Positions 8,884 through 17,112 of a DNA stretch of 64,000 nt are shown here, piece after piece. The stretch is from Brevibacterium epidermidis NBRC 14811. Lineage in GTDB: Bacteria > Actinomycetota > Actinomycetes > Actinomycetales > Brevibacteriaceae. Every line of letters starts with the position of its first letter. The first letter of the stretch is position 1. The notes under the pieces were generated by a model. It ran no database searches. It was given only the letters and a program-made list of their open reading frames with translations, and was not told the DNA's origin. The stretch is taken from assembly GCF_001570805.1 (NCBI RefSeq), contig NZ_BCSJ01000002.1:149946-213945 (forward strand). Direction: 5' to 3'. A program made the translations under genes and the position numbers.

Positions 8884-10074
8884 ATGACGAGTTCGCACAG
8901 CCGCATCTCCCCCATGGCCGCTTCCTACCCGGCCTCGAGCATCCGCAAGATGTTCAACCTCGCCCTCGACTTCCCCGACGCCGTGAAGCTCACCGTCGGC
9001 GAGCCGGACTTCACCACGCCGGAGCACATCAAGGCCGCCGGCATCCGTGCGATCGAGAACGACAACACCCGCTACGTCGCCAATGCGGGCATCCCCGAAC
9101 TGCGCTCCGCCATCGCCGGAAAGTACTCACGACGCTGGAATCGCAGCATCGCGCCCGAGAACGTCATGGTCTCCTTCGGCGCGATGGAAGCGCTCACCTT
9201 CGCACTCGACGTCACTGTCTCCCCTGGTCAGGAGGTCATCATCCCCGACCCGAGCTTCCCCAACTACATGGGTCAAGTGCACCGCCTCGGCGGGGTCGCC
9301 GTCTCCGTCCCGGTGACCGAGGACAACGATTTCAAGCTTCGCGCCGAGGATGTCCGCGCAGCGATCACGGACAGGACCGCGGCGGTGATCATCAACAGTC
9401 CGTCGAATCCATTGGGTTCGGTGATGGACCGGGCCGACCTCGAGCAGATCGCTGCGCTGGCCGATGAGCACGGGTTCACCGTCATCTCCGATGAGGTCTA
9501 TGACGAAATGGTCTTCGACGATGCCGTCTTCACCTCTATCGCCGAGGTGAAACCATCCACCGCCGAGGTGGGGGCTGAGTTCGATCGGTTCCTGGCCATC
9601 GGCAGCTTCTCGAAGACCTATGCCATGACCGGCTGGCGGTGCGGTTCCGTCATCGGCTCGCAAGATTTCATCGCGCCGATGGCACTGCTGCAGGAGGGGC
9701 TGACCTCGAGTCTGCCCGGGTTCGTGCAGGAGGCAGCGGTCGCCGCAATCGAGGGACCGCAGATCGCGGTCGATGAGATGGTCGCTTCGTATGCCAGGCG
9801 GCGTGAGCTCATGGTCGAGCGCGTCAACGCCATCGCGGGCTTGAGCCTGCTGCGGCCGGCGGCGACATTCTATGCCTGGGTGAATGTGTCCGAGTGGGGA
9901 TTGGACTCTTGGGAACTGGCGACCCAGCTGCTCGAGAAGCACAATCTCGCGACGATCCCCGGTTCGGCCTTCGGCCCGGCCGGCGAAGGCTACCTGCGTC
10001 TGACCTTCGCGGTCTCGGACGAGACCATCAGCACGGCGTGCGACCGGTTGGAGGCATTCGCCGCCGGGCGGTGA
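8884..10074 (+). CDS. PLP-dependent class I aminotransferase (AspC/PatA-like)
   Basis: 396 residues from ATG 8884, where similarity to the fold begins (SSIRKMFNLALDFPDAVKLT, VGEPDFTTPEHI). The PLP-Lys is in IGSFSKTYAMTGWRCGS (about residue 244). NSPSNPLGSV supplies the cofactor Asn, VISDEVYDEM the Asp and Tyr, and the C-terminal GYLRLTFAVSD the substrate carboxylate Arg. The length and the YVANAGIPELRSAIA block fit the broad aspartate/aromatic aminotransferase group (1-alpha subgroup). It follows the flavin oxidoreductase by 170 bases with a hairpin between, so co-transcription is possible but not certain. Substrate not assigned. Confidence 0.88.
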   Translation: MTSSHSRISPMAASYPASSIRKMFNLALDFPDAVKLTVGEPDFTTPEHIKAAGIRAIENDNTRYVANAGIPELRSAIAGKYSRRWNRSIAPENVMVSFGAMEALTFALDVTVSPGQEVIIPDPSFPNYMGQVHRLGGVAVSVPVTEDNDFKLRAEDVRAAITDRTAAVIINSPSNPLGSVMDRADLEQIAALADEHGFTVISDEVYDEMVFDDAVFTSIAEVKPSTAEVGAEFDRFLAIGSFSKTYAMTGWRCGSVIGSQDFIAPMALLQEGLTSSLPGFVQEAAVAAIEGPQIAVDEMVASYARRRELMVERVNAIAGLSLLRPAATFYAWVNVSEWGLDSWELATQLLEKHNLATIPGSAFGPAGEGYLRLTFAVSDETISTACDRLEAFAAGR

Positions 10075-10094
10075 TGCCGGGAGTGTTGGGCCAC

Positions 10095-10143
10095 CGACCG
10101 CTCAAGTTACCGTCGGACGCGCATCGCGTAGCGTGAGCGGTCG
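10095..10143. terminator. Probable bidirectional terminator between convergent genes
   Basis: Ten-base perfect arms (10095-10104 and 10134-10143, CGACCGCTCA and its complement) enclose a 29-base loop that itself has a small CGCG stem. It lies 20 bases past the aminotransferase stop and 30 bases before the end of the convergent HNH-repeat gene, where a shared terminator is expected. Confidence 0.5.
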
Positions 10144-10174
10144 ACGGGAAGATGCACGGTCGCTGATCCGCACC

Positions 10175-10825
10175 TCACCCCACCGCGGCGAGCGCTGAAT
10201 TCCAGCTTCCGTAGAACTTCCGGACGGCCGCGGCCGAGGGCACCTCGCCCTTATGCTCGGCGGCGTATTCGGTATAGGCCTTATAGGTCGCGGCAGTCCC
10301 GCGTGATTCGCAGTCGGCAAGGAACTCGGCGATCGCCTTGTCGTACGCTGCGGAGTCGAAGCGCAGCTGCCCCTTGGCTCGACCGATCTTGTTCGTCGCC
10401 AGACCCGCAGCCTTGAGCGCTTCGTTCCAGGACCCGAATCGCTGCACCGCGGTCTGACTGGTCGGCGGCCAGATGGTCGCCCCCTGCGCCGAGGTCGCAC
10501 CGAGGTCGTCGAGCACCGACTTGCGGAGTTTGTCGTACCGGCTCGCGGTCAGGCTCGGGATCTCCGCCCGGCCGCGGACGTACGCAACCGCCGCAGCCAC
10601 CTCGGCGAGGGTGGACGTCACGGACGTCGCTGAGTCCTCGAGTTGGACGGTCAGTGCGGATTCCACCTCGGCGAGGGTCTCCCGGTCGGTGGGGCTGAGC
10701 TTCGCGGGGTCGGCGCTCGCGGGGATCCCCGGCGCGCCGGTGGAATCGAGGCTGCGGGCGGTGATGAACAGCAGCGCACCGAGCACGGCCAGCGACGAGG
10801 TGTGGGTTCTCCCGGTATCAGACAT
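10175..10825 (-). CDS. Protein with two HNH-associated repeats, N-terminal hydrophobic segment
   Basis: 216 residues from ATG 10825. TACAAT at 10833-10838 sits at -10 distance from this ATG, suggesting a leaderless mRNA. Another ATG lies at 10834. An N-terminal hydrophobic stretch (SLAVLGALLFITARSL) looks like a membrane anchor or signal. The C-terminal half holds two copies of a short repeat: TAVQRFGSWNEALKAAGL and AAVRKFYGSWNSALAAVG. This matches the HNH-associated/homing-endonuclease-associated repeat, a small DNA-binding helix unit normally attached to nucleases. No nuclease motif is present here. Function unknown. Confidence 0.65.
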   Translation of the reverse strand: MSDTGRTHTSSLAVLGALLFITARSLDSTGAPGIPASADPAKLSPTDRETLAEVESALTVQLEDSATSVTSTLAEVAAAVAYVRGRAEIPSLTASRYDKLRKSVLDDLGATSAQGATIWPPTSQTAVQRFGSWNEALKAAGLATNKIGRAKGQLRFDSAAYDKAIAEFLADCESRGTAATYKAYTEYAAEHKGEVPSAAAVRKFYGSWNSALAAVG

Positions 10826-10979
10826 CCAGTCCATTGTACGTTTCAGATGGGGCACATCGGGTTTCAACCTCGGTACACGCAATCGTCTCCGACTCACGCA
10901 ACTGCAAATAGTGTCGGTCCCGTGGCCAGAGATGGTGGCCGCGTACAGAGAATGATGCCCCTGAGATGCGGAGAAGACG

Positions 10980-11237
10980 ATGCAGATGAAACGAGTTCTT
11001 GGAATTGGAACTGCCTCCCTGATTCTGGCTACGGCGAGCGTATTCGGCGGCACCGCCGCTCACGCTGGTGTGGTGAAGTCCAGCTTCTCTTATCACAAGA
11101 CTCGCGCCGTTTGCGAGAAGATCGTCCTGGCTAAGGCCGCTGCCCGCGCCCCCTTTGTCAAGCGGATCATCAGCGCGGAGTGCGAAGCGGTTCGGCCCGG
11201 AGAGAAGTACTTGGGCACCGTCACGTGGGCTGTCTGA
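10980..11237 (+). CDS. Small secreted protein (unknown function)
   Basis: 85 residues. The N-terminus is a classic Sec signal peptide: MQMKRVLGIGTASLILATAS, then VFGGTAAHAG, with AHA as the likely signal peptidase site. The mature part is about 55 residues, basic, with two Cys (AVCEKIV and SAECEAV) that could form one disulfide outside the cell. GGAGAAG lies just before the ATG at 10980; ATG 10986 is an alternative. Not recognised as a named family. Its stop is one base from the end of the convergent membrane protein. Confidence 0.7.
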   Translation: MQMKRVLGIGTASLILATASVFGGTAAHAGVVKSSFSYHKTRAVCEKIVLAKAAARAPFVKRIISAECEAVRPGEKYLGTVTWAV

Positions 11238-11238
11238 T

Positions 11239-11643
11239 TCATGCTGGTCGTTTCGCCCGGACGTCAAGCATCGTATTCAATGCGAAGAACAGACCGCTGA
11301 TCACGACCGCGGTGATCGCGGCCAATGGGATCGAACCGGTGATCAGCAGGTAGCCTCCGCCGAGCACGAGCACCGACGCACCGCCCGAGACAAGACGCCC
11401 GGTCAGTCTGCCGCCGATATCGCTTCCGCTGAGGACGACGTCGATCGTCCGTGAGATGACGAACCACGCGACGAGAATGCCCAAGGTCGCGAGCAGCGAT
11501 TCGGGCAGACTCAATCGCATCTGCAGATGCATCGTCTCGCCCAGCAGGGTCGCGGCGAACGGGACGATCAGCGGCAGTCCCAGAGCGATGAGAATCGGGC
11601 CAGTGAGGGTGAGGACCAGCCGGTGTCGGTACAGCGAGCGCAT
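11239..11643 (-). CDS. Small integral membrane protein (unknown)
   Basis: 134 residues with about four hydrophobic segments (VLTLTGPILIALGLPLIVPF; LLATLGILVAWFVIS; GGASVLVLGGGYLLI; AAITAVVISGLFFAL). No catalytic motif or family recognised. AAGGGAC precedes the ATG at 11643. It lies 87 bases downstream of the small multidrug exporter gene on the same strand, so it may be part of that MerR-controlled unit. Confidence 0.65.
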   Translation of the reverse strand: MRSLYRHRLVLTLTGPILIALGLPLIVPFAATLLGETMHLQMRLSLPESLLATLGILVAWFVISRTIDVVLSGSDIGGRLTGRLVSGGASVLVLGGGYLLITGSIPLAAITAVVISGLFFALNTMLDVRAKRPA

Positions 11644-11730
11644 GATTCGTCCCTTCTTCTTGCGGCGACGAGGTCCGTGAGTGGTGGGTTGGTGAGAGCG
11701 GCACCAGCGGCGGCCGGATGCCCTGAGGCC

Positions 11731-12351
11731 TCAGCCGGCCAGTAGGGCGAGCGATCCGGTGGCGATGAGCGTGGTCAGGGTCGTCCAGGCGATGATCGCG
11801 ATGCCCTGCCACAGCAGGATCCACGAGGTCTTCACACCAGCGCCGACGAGGATCGTCGACGTGATCTGGGTGGGAATCGCCAGCGGTCCGAGCAGGCTCG
11901 CACCGGGAACACCGAAGCGAGTGAGGAACTTCTTGAACTTGACCCGGCCCTTGGACTCAAGCTTCCCACCTTCACCGAGGTGGTCCTCCGTCGCCGCGTC
12001 ACCGGCAGTGATATCGGACAGCTCCAGTCCGTCGGGTAGTGTTCCGCCCGTGCTCGGGTCGGCATATCCGTCTGCCCCGACGGCCGCGAGCTCTCGCTTT
12101 TCGCTCTGACGATTCACGACGGCGCGGCGGGCGCGGGCTCCGAGGAGCACGATGACGGTGACGCAGATGAAGTTGCCGATTGCTCCGGCGATTCCGGCGA
12201 GCACGGGGTTCATTCCGGCCCAGACGCCGATGATCGAAGAGATCTCACCCTCGATGAAGGGGATCGCCCCTGCCGCGGCAATGATGAACGGCTGAAGCAG
12301 ATCCGGAACCTGAGCGGCGAGACCTTGGAAGAATTCGATGATGGGGTTCAT
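11731..12351 (-). CDS. Small multidrug export protein family (PF06695-like)
   Basis: 206 residues. AGGAGG precedes the ATG at 12351 by five bases. Four to five membrane segments, with conserved stretches typical of the small multidrug exporter family: IIAAAGAIPFIEGEISSIIG near the N-terminus and RFGVPGASLLGPLAIPTQIT near the C-terminus, where a glycine/proline-rich loop precedes a helix. A hydrophilic cytoplasmic loop of about 60 residues separates the halves. The family name comes from weak drug-efflux evidence and substrates are poorly defined. Transcription probably starts at the MerR-type promoter at 12419-12449, with the MerR gene directly upstream. Confidence 0.78.
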   Translation of the reverse strand: MNPIIEFFQGLAAQVPDLLQPFIIAAAGAIPFIEGEISSIIGVWAGMNPVLAGIAGAIGNFICVTVIVLLGARARRAVVNRQSEKRELAAVGADGYADPSTGGTLPDGLELSDITAGDAATEDHLGEGGKLESKGRVKFKKFLTRFGVPGASLLGPLAIPTQITSTILVGAGVKTSWILLWQGIAIIAWTTLTTLIATGSLALLAG

Positions 12352-12418
12352 AGTGTCCTCCTGAACGTGATCGGCAGATCCCGGCTCGGATGAACCGGGT
12401 CTGATGGTTGATACGTTC

Positions 12419-12449
12419 AGTACAGACTGTGTTCTCAGAACAGGGTCAA
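12419..12449 (-). promoter_or_regulatory. Candidate MerR-activated promoter with 19-base spacer
   Basis: On the minus strand, TTGACC (12444-12449) and TGTACT (12419-12424) are separated by 19 bases. The spacer contains an imperfect dyad around TTCTGAGAA. An overlong 19-20 base spacer with a central dyad is the hallmark of promoters that MerR proteins activate by untwisting DNA. It sits about 60 bases before the exporter ATG, and a MerR gene ends about 90 bases upstream. Confidence 0.5.
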
Positions 12450-12541
12450 GCCCTTATCGTCGAACCCAGCGAATCCTCAGCTCTCTTCCCCAGTCACTGT
12501 CTTCAGCTCTTCTTCTCGTCGGCCTTCTTCAGCCCTCTTTC

Positions 12542-13327
12542 TCAGCCCTCTTCCTCTGCGGCCACGTGCTTGATGAAAGCGATGAACCGCTCGCGATCTT
12601 CGTCCGGAATCTCGAGAGTCGGGAAGACAGAGATGAAGGCACGCTGGATAACGTCGATCTGCGCGTCGTTGTAGAGCTCTCTGAGCGAGCCGATGATCGC
12701 AGCCTGCCCCATCTTCACGTCCCCGGTCATCCGCTCGGTCGGCGCGAGGAGCCAGGGTTTCGCTTCGAGCTGTCGCTTCATACTCGGAGCGATCTGCTCT
12801 GCCAAGCGTGCGCGGGTGGCGTCGTCGGCATCCTCGGCGAGCTCATCGACTTCCTGGTCGTACGGTGTGGTCTCGGACATGATGGACCGCATCTCCGCGA
12901 GCGCCGATTCCTCGTACAGGGTCGAATAGATGTTCATCAGTGCGCGGTCGGAGTTCGACATCCGCGCGGCGATGTCGATGAAACCCGCGGCCGTATCGAT
13001 CGGCGCTCCGTGTTCGAGGAGCTGGGACACCTCGGTGCGTGCCTTCTCCAGGGCCGCGATCTGCTCACCGAGGTCGGACTCGAGCTGTTTGAGGGCGAGC
13101 TGCTGCTGTTCGTGATCGTCTTCGACCGCACCAATATCAGCCAACGGAATCCCGAGCTCGCGCATTCGCCGGATCTGATGGAGTCGGAGCAGGTGGGAGG
13201 CACCGTACTGCTTGTAGCCGTTGCTCATCCGTTCGGGCTCGGTGAGCAGCCCAAGCTTGTGATAGTGACGAATGGTGTTGACGGTCGTTCCGGTCAGGCG
13301 CGCCAGTTCGCTCGTGCTCCATCCCAC
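12542..13327 (-). CDS. MerR-family transcriptional regulator
   Basis: 261 residues from a GTG at 13327 with GGAAGGA upstream. N-terminal MerR winged helix: WSTSELARLTGTTVNTIRHY, then HKLGLLTEPER and LRLHQIRRMRELGIPLADIG. A coiled-coil dimer helix follows (HEQQQLALKQLESDLGEQIA). The C-terminal ligand domain of about 150 residues lacks the Cys clusters of metal-sensing MerR proteins, so an organic ligand is more likely. The orientation and the long-spacer promoter upstream of the exporter suggest it activates that gene. The effector is unknown. Confidence 0.87.
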   Translation of the reverse strand: MGWSTSELARLTGTTVNTIRHYHKLGLLTEPERMSNGYKQYGASHLLRLHQIRRMRELGIPLADIGAVEDDHEQQQLALKQLESDLGEQIAALEKARTEVSQLLEHGAPIDTAAGFIDIAARMSNSDRALMNIYSTLYEESALAEMRSIMSETTPYDQEVDELAEDADDATRARLAEQIAPSMKRQLEAKPWLLAPTERMTGDVKMGQAAIIGSLRELYNDAQIDVIQRAFISVFPTLEIPDEDRERFIAFIKHVAAEEEG

Positions 13328-13454
13328 GGTCAGGTCCTTCCGCCGGTGCCGTGTGGTTCCGTATCGATGTCGTTCAGCTGCGATTTCGGTTGCGACCAGT
13401 CTATGCAGGCGGACTGACGTAGACGGTCCGATATGCCCGGACTACCGTGAAGCC

Positions 13455-14177
13455 ATGAGCACAGGATTCGATTCGATCGAGGCTCTCGTCTTCGACACGT
13501 TCGGCACCGTCGTCGACTGGCGCACGAGCATTGCCACCGAGGTGGCCGTGCACCTGCACGACCATGTTCCCGATCTCGACGCCCATGATTTCGCGGATCG
13601 CTGGCGCGCGGAGTACCAGCCGTCGATGGAGCGGGTGCGCAGCGGTGAGCGTGATTTCGTCCGCCTCGACGTGCTCCATCGGGAGAATCTCGAGTCCGTA
13701 CTCGTCAGCCTCGGTGTCGATCCCTCATCGATCCCAGCCGAAGTTCTCGACGCGGTCAATCTCGCCTGGCATCGGCTCGATCCGTGGCCGGATGCGATCG
13801 CGGGGCTGACTCGGCTGAAGGAGCGGTTCATCATCGCTCCGTTGTCGAATGCGAACGTCCGGCTCGCCCTCGACATCGCCAAACGGGCCGGCATTCCCTG
13901 GGACGCGCTTCTCGGCGCCGAGGTGGCCGGAGCGTATAAGCCGGATCCGCAGTCGTACCTGCGGACCGCCGAGATCCTCGGCCTCGAACCGCATCAGATC
14001 GCCATGGTCGCCGCACACAACAGCGACCTGGCCGCGGCGCAGGCACTCGGGCTGCGGACGTGCTTCGTCCGTCGCCCTGCCGAGCACGGACCTGGCCAGA
14101 CGACGGATCTCGCGGCCGAAGGCGAGTGGGACGTCGTCGCCGACGACTTCGAGGATCTCGCCGACCAGATCGGCTGA
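13455..14177 (+). CDS. Haloacid dehalogenase, type II (HAD superfamily)
   Basis: 240 residues from ATG 13455. The N-terminal FDTFGTVVDWRTSI carries the nucleophile Asp of HAD enzymes and is characteristic of (S)-2-haloacid dehalogenases. Motif II Ser is in IAPLSNANVRLALDIAKRAG, the motif III Lys in AGAYKPDPQSYLRTAEILGL, and the acidic motif in AMVAAHNSDLAAAQALG. The helical cap lies between motif I and II. Type II enzymes hydrolyse the carbon-halogen bond of 2-haloacids through an ester intermediate; many annotated members act on other substrates. Divergent from MerR. No strong ribosome site. Confidence 0.85.
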   Translation: MSTGFDSIEALVFDTFGTVVDWRTSIATEVAVHLHDHVPDLDAHDFADRWRAEYQPSMERVRSGERDFVRLDVLHRENLESVLVSLGVDPSSIPAEVLDAVNLAWHRLDPWPDAIAGLTRLKERFIIAPLSNANVRLALDIAKRAGIPWDALLGAEVAGAYKPDPQSYLRTAEILGLEPHQIAMVAAHNSDLAAAQALGLRTCFVRRPAEHGPGQTTDLAAEGEWDVVADDFEDLADQIG

Positions 14178-14208
14178 CGAACCGGCCGGGCGCGGCACCG
14201 AACGTCGA

Positions 14209-15507
14209 TCAGCCGCCTCGGCGCGTCTGACTCAGCGACTCCAGCCCACACCACTCGGCGATGAAGAGCGCGATGGTCTTGGTGATCTTGCGGACGGAAT
14301 CGATATGGACCCGCTCGTCGAAGGCGTGGATGTCGAGGGACTTGGGCCCGTATGTCAGCGTCGGCATCGCTCCGTAATTCGTGTACACCCGGCCGTCGAG
14401 GTAGCCCGGCGTGGAGAACGACCGCAGGGGCTGGCCGAACACATCCCGGTGGGCCGAGCCGAGGACGGCCTCAGCTTCTCCGCCTTCGTCGAGTCGATAA
14501 CCTGCGGCGAAGAAGCCGGTTCGCTCCAGGCGTGGCAGGCGACTGTCCTGACCGCGCCGGGCGATGCTCGCGTGCCGGACGTGCTCCTGGATCTCTTCCC
14601 ACGCCTGTTCCGGGTCGATCCCCGGATAGATTGCGGCGCGCACGGAGATCTCACACCATGACGGAACACTGGAGGGCCAGTCTCCACCCGAGATCTCTCC
14701 GACATTGAAGTTGATCGGATGCTCGACATCCTCGAAACCTGGGTGCTGGTCCTTCTGCGCATTCCACTCCGCCTCGAGTGCGCGCAGGTCGGCGATCACG
14801 TCATTGGTCGCGTCGAAGGCATTGAATCCCTGACTCATCTCGCGGACATGACTCGGTTTTCCCTCGACCCGAACGCTGAACCAGATGACTCCGACATTGG
14901 TTCGCACCAGAGCATTCTCCTCTGGTTCAGGGATGAGCACGGCGTCACCGGTGTAACCGCGCAAGAGAGCCGACAGTGCTCCGTTGCCGGTGCTCTCCTC
15001 CTCCACCACGGACTGAAGTTGGAGCGGCGCCGCGGGGGCGAAGCCGGCAGCAGTGATCGCGTCGAAGGCGAAGAGATTGGCGGCGAGCCCGGCCTTCATG
15101 TCCCCGGCACCACGCCCGTAGAGCCACCCGTCCTCGATGCGAGGCTCGAAGGGCGGGGTGGTCCAATTCTCCAGCGGCCCGGTCGGCACCACATCCACAT
15201 GCCCCTGCAGAATGAGCGACCGGCCCCGCACGACAGTCGGTCGATAGCTGCCCACGACGTTGAAGTCTTCGTCGTAGGATACGGTCATCGGACCGAAGCC
15301 CGCATGATCTTCGATAGCCTCTTCGTCGATGCGCCAGCGGTCGATCTCCAGTCCTCTGTCGGCGAATTCCTGTTCCATGCGGTCCTGGATCGCCGCCTCA
15401 CTGCCGCGGACAGACGGACAGCGGATCAGATCACCGGTGAACTCAAGCTGACGATCGAATGCGTTGTCGACGGCGTCGGTGATGGCCTGGGCGACTTCTC
15501 GATTCAT
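14209..15507 (-). CDS. M20 family peptidase / ArgE-DapE-type deacylase
   Basis: 432 residues from ATG 15507, with GGAAGAG a few bases upstream; ATG 15522 is less likely. Zinc-dependent M20 fold: LILQGHVDVVPTG carries the first metal His and Asp, YGRGAGDMKAGLA the bridging Asp, and SVVEEESTGNGALSALL the general-base Glu and metal Glu. A dimerisation lid follows in the middle (VRVEGKPSHVREMSQGFNAF), and the last metal His is near SLDIHAFDERVHIDSV. Members hydrolyse N-acyl amino acids or peptides in the cytoplasm. The WTTPPFEP stretch resembles the ArgE/DapE group, but substrate is not defined. Apparently a lone gene. Confidence 0.88.
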   Translation of the reverse strand: MNREVAQAITDAVDNAFDRQLEFTGDLIRCPSVRGSEAAIQDRMEQEFADRGLEIDRWRIDEEAIEDHAGFGPMTVSYDEDFNVVGSYRPTVVRGRSLILQGHVDVVPTGPLENWTTPPFEPRIEDGWLYGRGAGDMKAGLAANLFAFDAITAAGFAPAAPLQLQSVVEEESTGNGALSALLRGYTGDAVLIPEPEENALVRTNVGVIWFSVRVEGKPSHVREMSQGFNAFDATNDVIADLRALEAEWNAQKDQHPGFEDVEHPINFNVGEISGGDWPSSVPSWCEISVRAAIYPGIDPEQAWEEIQEHVRHASIARRGQDSRLPRLERTGFFAAGYRLDEGGEAEAVLGSAHRDVFGQPLRSFSTPGYLDGRVYTNYGAMPTLTYGPKSLDIHAFDERVHIDSVRKITKTIALFIAEWCGLESLSQTRRGG

Positions 15508-15567
15508 GCTTCGCTCTTCCACGTTTCTCTGGCTGATGGTTGATGGAGATTCTGATGGCGAGTGAAC

Positions 15568-15867
15568 TCAGCGTAGTTCCCTCAGGGACTCCTCGGCACG
15601 GCGTTCGCGGTCCTCGACCGCCATCTCCCACCAGTATTCGCCGCGTTCGCCGAGACCGTGCTTCGCGATGTTCACCTTCCGCCTCGCCTCCGCGAGATCG
15701 TTCTCATCGCCCCGCTTCTTCGCTTGCTTGACGGCATTCCTCGCAGCGCCGAGGCGGCTCTTGAGTTCCTCGACGACGCGAGGTGCCAATGCGGGATCGG
15801 TTCGTCGCCATCGACGCCCCCGGACGATCAGCCACCGATCGTCACCACCATCGCTGTTCTCGCTCAT
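15568..15867 (-). CDS. Small conserved hypothetical protein
   Basis: 99 residues from ATG 15867. Highly charged and helical: DRWLIVRGRRWRRTDPALAP, then VVEELKSRLGAARNAVKQAK, then ARRKVNIAKHGLGERGEYWW. Such proteins occur in many bacteria and are sometimes labelled 'biopolymer transporter Tol' without good reason. No membrane segment or enzyme motif is present. The Trp/Arg-rich start and long helix suggest a nucleic acid or protein binder, but function is unknown. Confidence 0.6.
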   Translation of the reverse strand: MSENSDGGDDRWLIVRGRRWRRTDPALAPRVVEELKSRLGAARNAVKQAKKRGDENDLAEARRKVNIAKHGLGERGEYWWEMAVEDRERRAEESLRELR

Positions 15868-16110
15868 GCGACGAAGATACACGAGGTACCGCTGGATGAC
15901 ACCGGGCGTGCTGGCGTCCCACATTCCTCGTGAGTCACTTTCGACGTCCCTCCTGAGTCGCTGTCGACCGTGTTCAGACTGAGCCATGAGCGATTTCAGC
16001 ATCGGTCTCTCCCGACGAGATCGAGCTGTTCAATCCCTGAGCGCTGCCCACACTGGAGTCCCTCAATGCAGAGACATCAATGGCCTGCCATTGAGCCCAC
16101 GCAATCGCTC

Positions 16111-16911
16111 TCAGGCCACGAAGATGCAGAACGGGTGCCCGGAAGGATCGGCGAAGACGTAAAGCGGTTCGTCCTCGTCGTCGGCTCGGTCGAGAATCAG
16201 TCGCGCGCCGAGGCTGTCGGCACATTGTCGCTGCTGTTCAAGGTCATTCCGATCCCTGACCGTGAAATCGAGGTGGAGCTGCATGGGCACTGTGGGATCG
16301 GGCCACGTACTCCGTTCGAGTCTCTCGGTCTTCTGGAAGGCGATCATCCTCCGCCCTGCTCTGTCTGTCAGCACCAACCACTCATCGTCATCGGGGTCAG
16401 TGCCTTCAGGCGGCTCGTCGCCAGGGCGATAGACATAGCCGAGCAGCTGCCGATAGAACTCGGCGAGTTCTCGCGGTTCGGTTGCGTTGATGACGGTGTG
16501 CAGCAGAGAGGGATAGTCGCCGGTGCCGGACTGCTGCCCCCGGTCGTCGACCGCCATCGGGGTGAGCACGGCGATCTTCCACCCGCCATCGCCCTGCACG
16601 AGCTGATACAGGTTCCGCTCATCAGGGGCACCGCCGTGATACCTCCAAGTGACATCGGCCCAGATGCTGTGCCCGGTCGATGCCGCCACGGCGACGGCGG
16701 CATCGACCTCCGTGACTCCTTCGTACTGTCCGAAAGCCTGCGCGAAGAACTGCTCGGTCTGCCGCGCCCCGGTGACGAGGATCCGCTGCCCCGGGAACTC
16801 GATGAGCGCCGGCACCGCATAGTGATCGGCGATCGCCCCAACATCCCGGTCGAGCAGCGCACGGGTATAGGTGTCGAAGAACTGTCTGTGAACCTCTTTG
16901 TTCTCATCCAT
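16111..16911 (-). CDS. Fusion of NTF2-like (SnoaL/ketosteroid isomerase) and VOC/glyoxalase-like domains
   Basis: 266 residues. Residues 1-125 form an NTF2-like alpha+beta barrel: NKEVHRQFFDTYTRALLDRD, then TGARQTEQFFAQAFGQYEG and WADVTWRYHGG. Residues 135-266 form a VOC fold: LHTVINATEPRELAEFYRQL, LGYVYRP, then MQLHLDFTVRDRNDLEQQ, ending PSGHPFCIFVA. Both are common stand-alone ligand-binding or enzyme folds. The VOC half matches glyoxalase-like proteins lacking a known reaction. Fusion suggests both halves act on one small metabolite. No operon partner. Confidence 0.8.
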   Translation of the reverse strand: MDENKEVHRQFFDTYTRALLDRDVGAIADHYAVPALIEFPGQRILVTGARQTEQFFAQAFGQYEGVTEVDAAVAVAASTGHSIWADVTWRYHGGAPDERNLYQLVQGDGGWKIAVLTPMAVDDRGQQSGTGDYPSLLHTVINATEPRELAEFYRQLLGYVYRPGDEPPEGTDPDDDEWLVLTDRAGRRMIAFQKTERLERSTWPDPTVPMQLHLDFTVRDRNDLEQQRQCADSLGARLILDRADDEDEPLYVFADPSGHPFCIFVA

Positions 16912-17003
16912 GCCGCAGATGCTACTCCGCGCTCATGACACGGCACTCCCCTCTCGGACGGACCCCGTCTCGATCAACACGAATCCAAGCGATGACCCGT
17001 CGG

Positions 17004-17031
17004 CAGCACTTCAGCCGCAGCACTTCAGCCG
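17004..17031 (+). repeat. Two tandem copies of a 14-base unit
   Basis: CAGCACTTCAGCCG occurs at 17004-17017 and again at 17018-17031, in the 200-base gap before the SNF2 helicase. Probably slippage; no function evident. The rest of the gap shows no gene. Confidence 0.7.
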
Positions 17032-17112
17032 CAGCTCGGCACGCCCTTCCCGAGGAGCGACTCTGCGCATCCTTCGGAAGTCCGCGTCACCGACAGGTGA
17101 GAAGATGGCTTC

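Noticed and set aside
15568..15867. 'Biopolymer transporter Tol' label
   Set aside because: No TolB propeller or membrane segment; it is a short charged protein.
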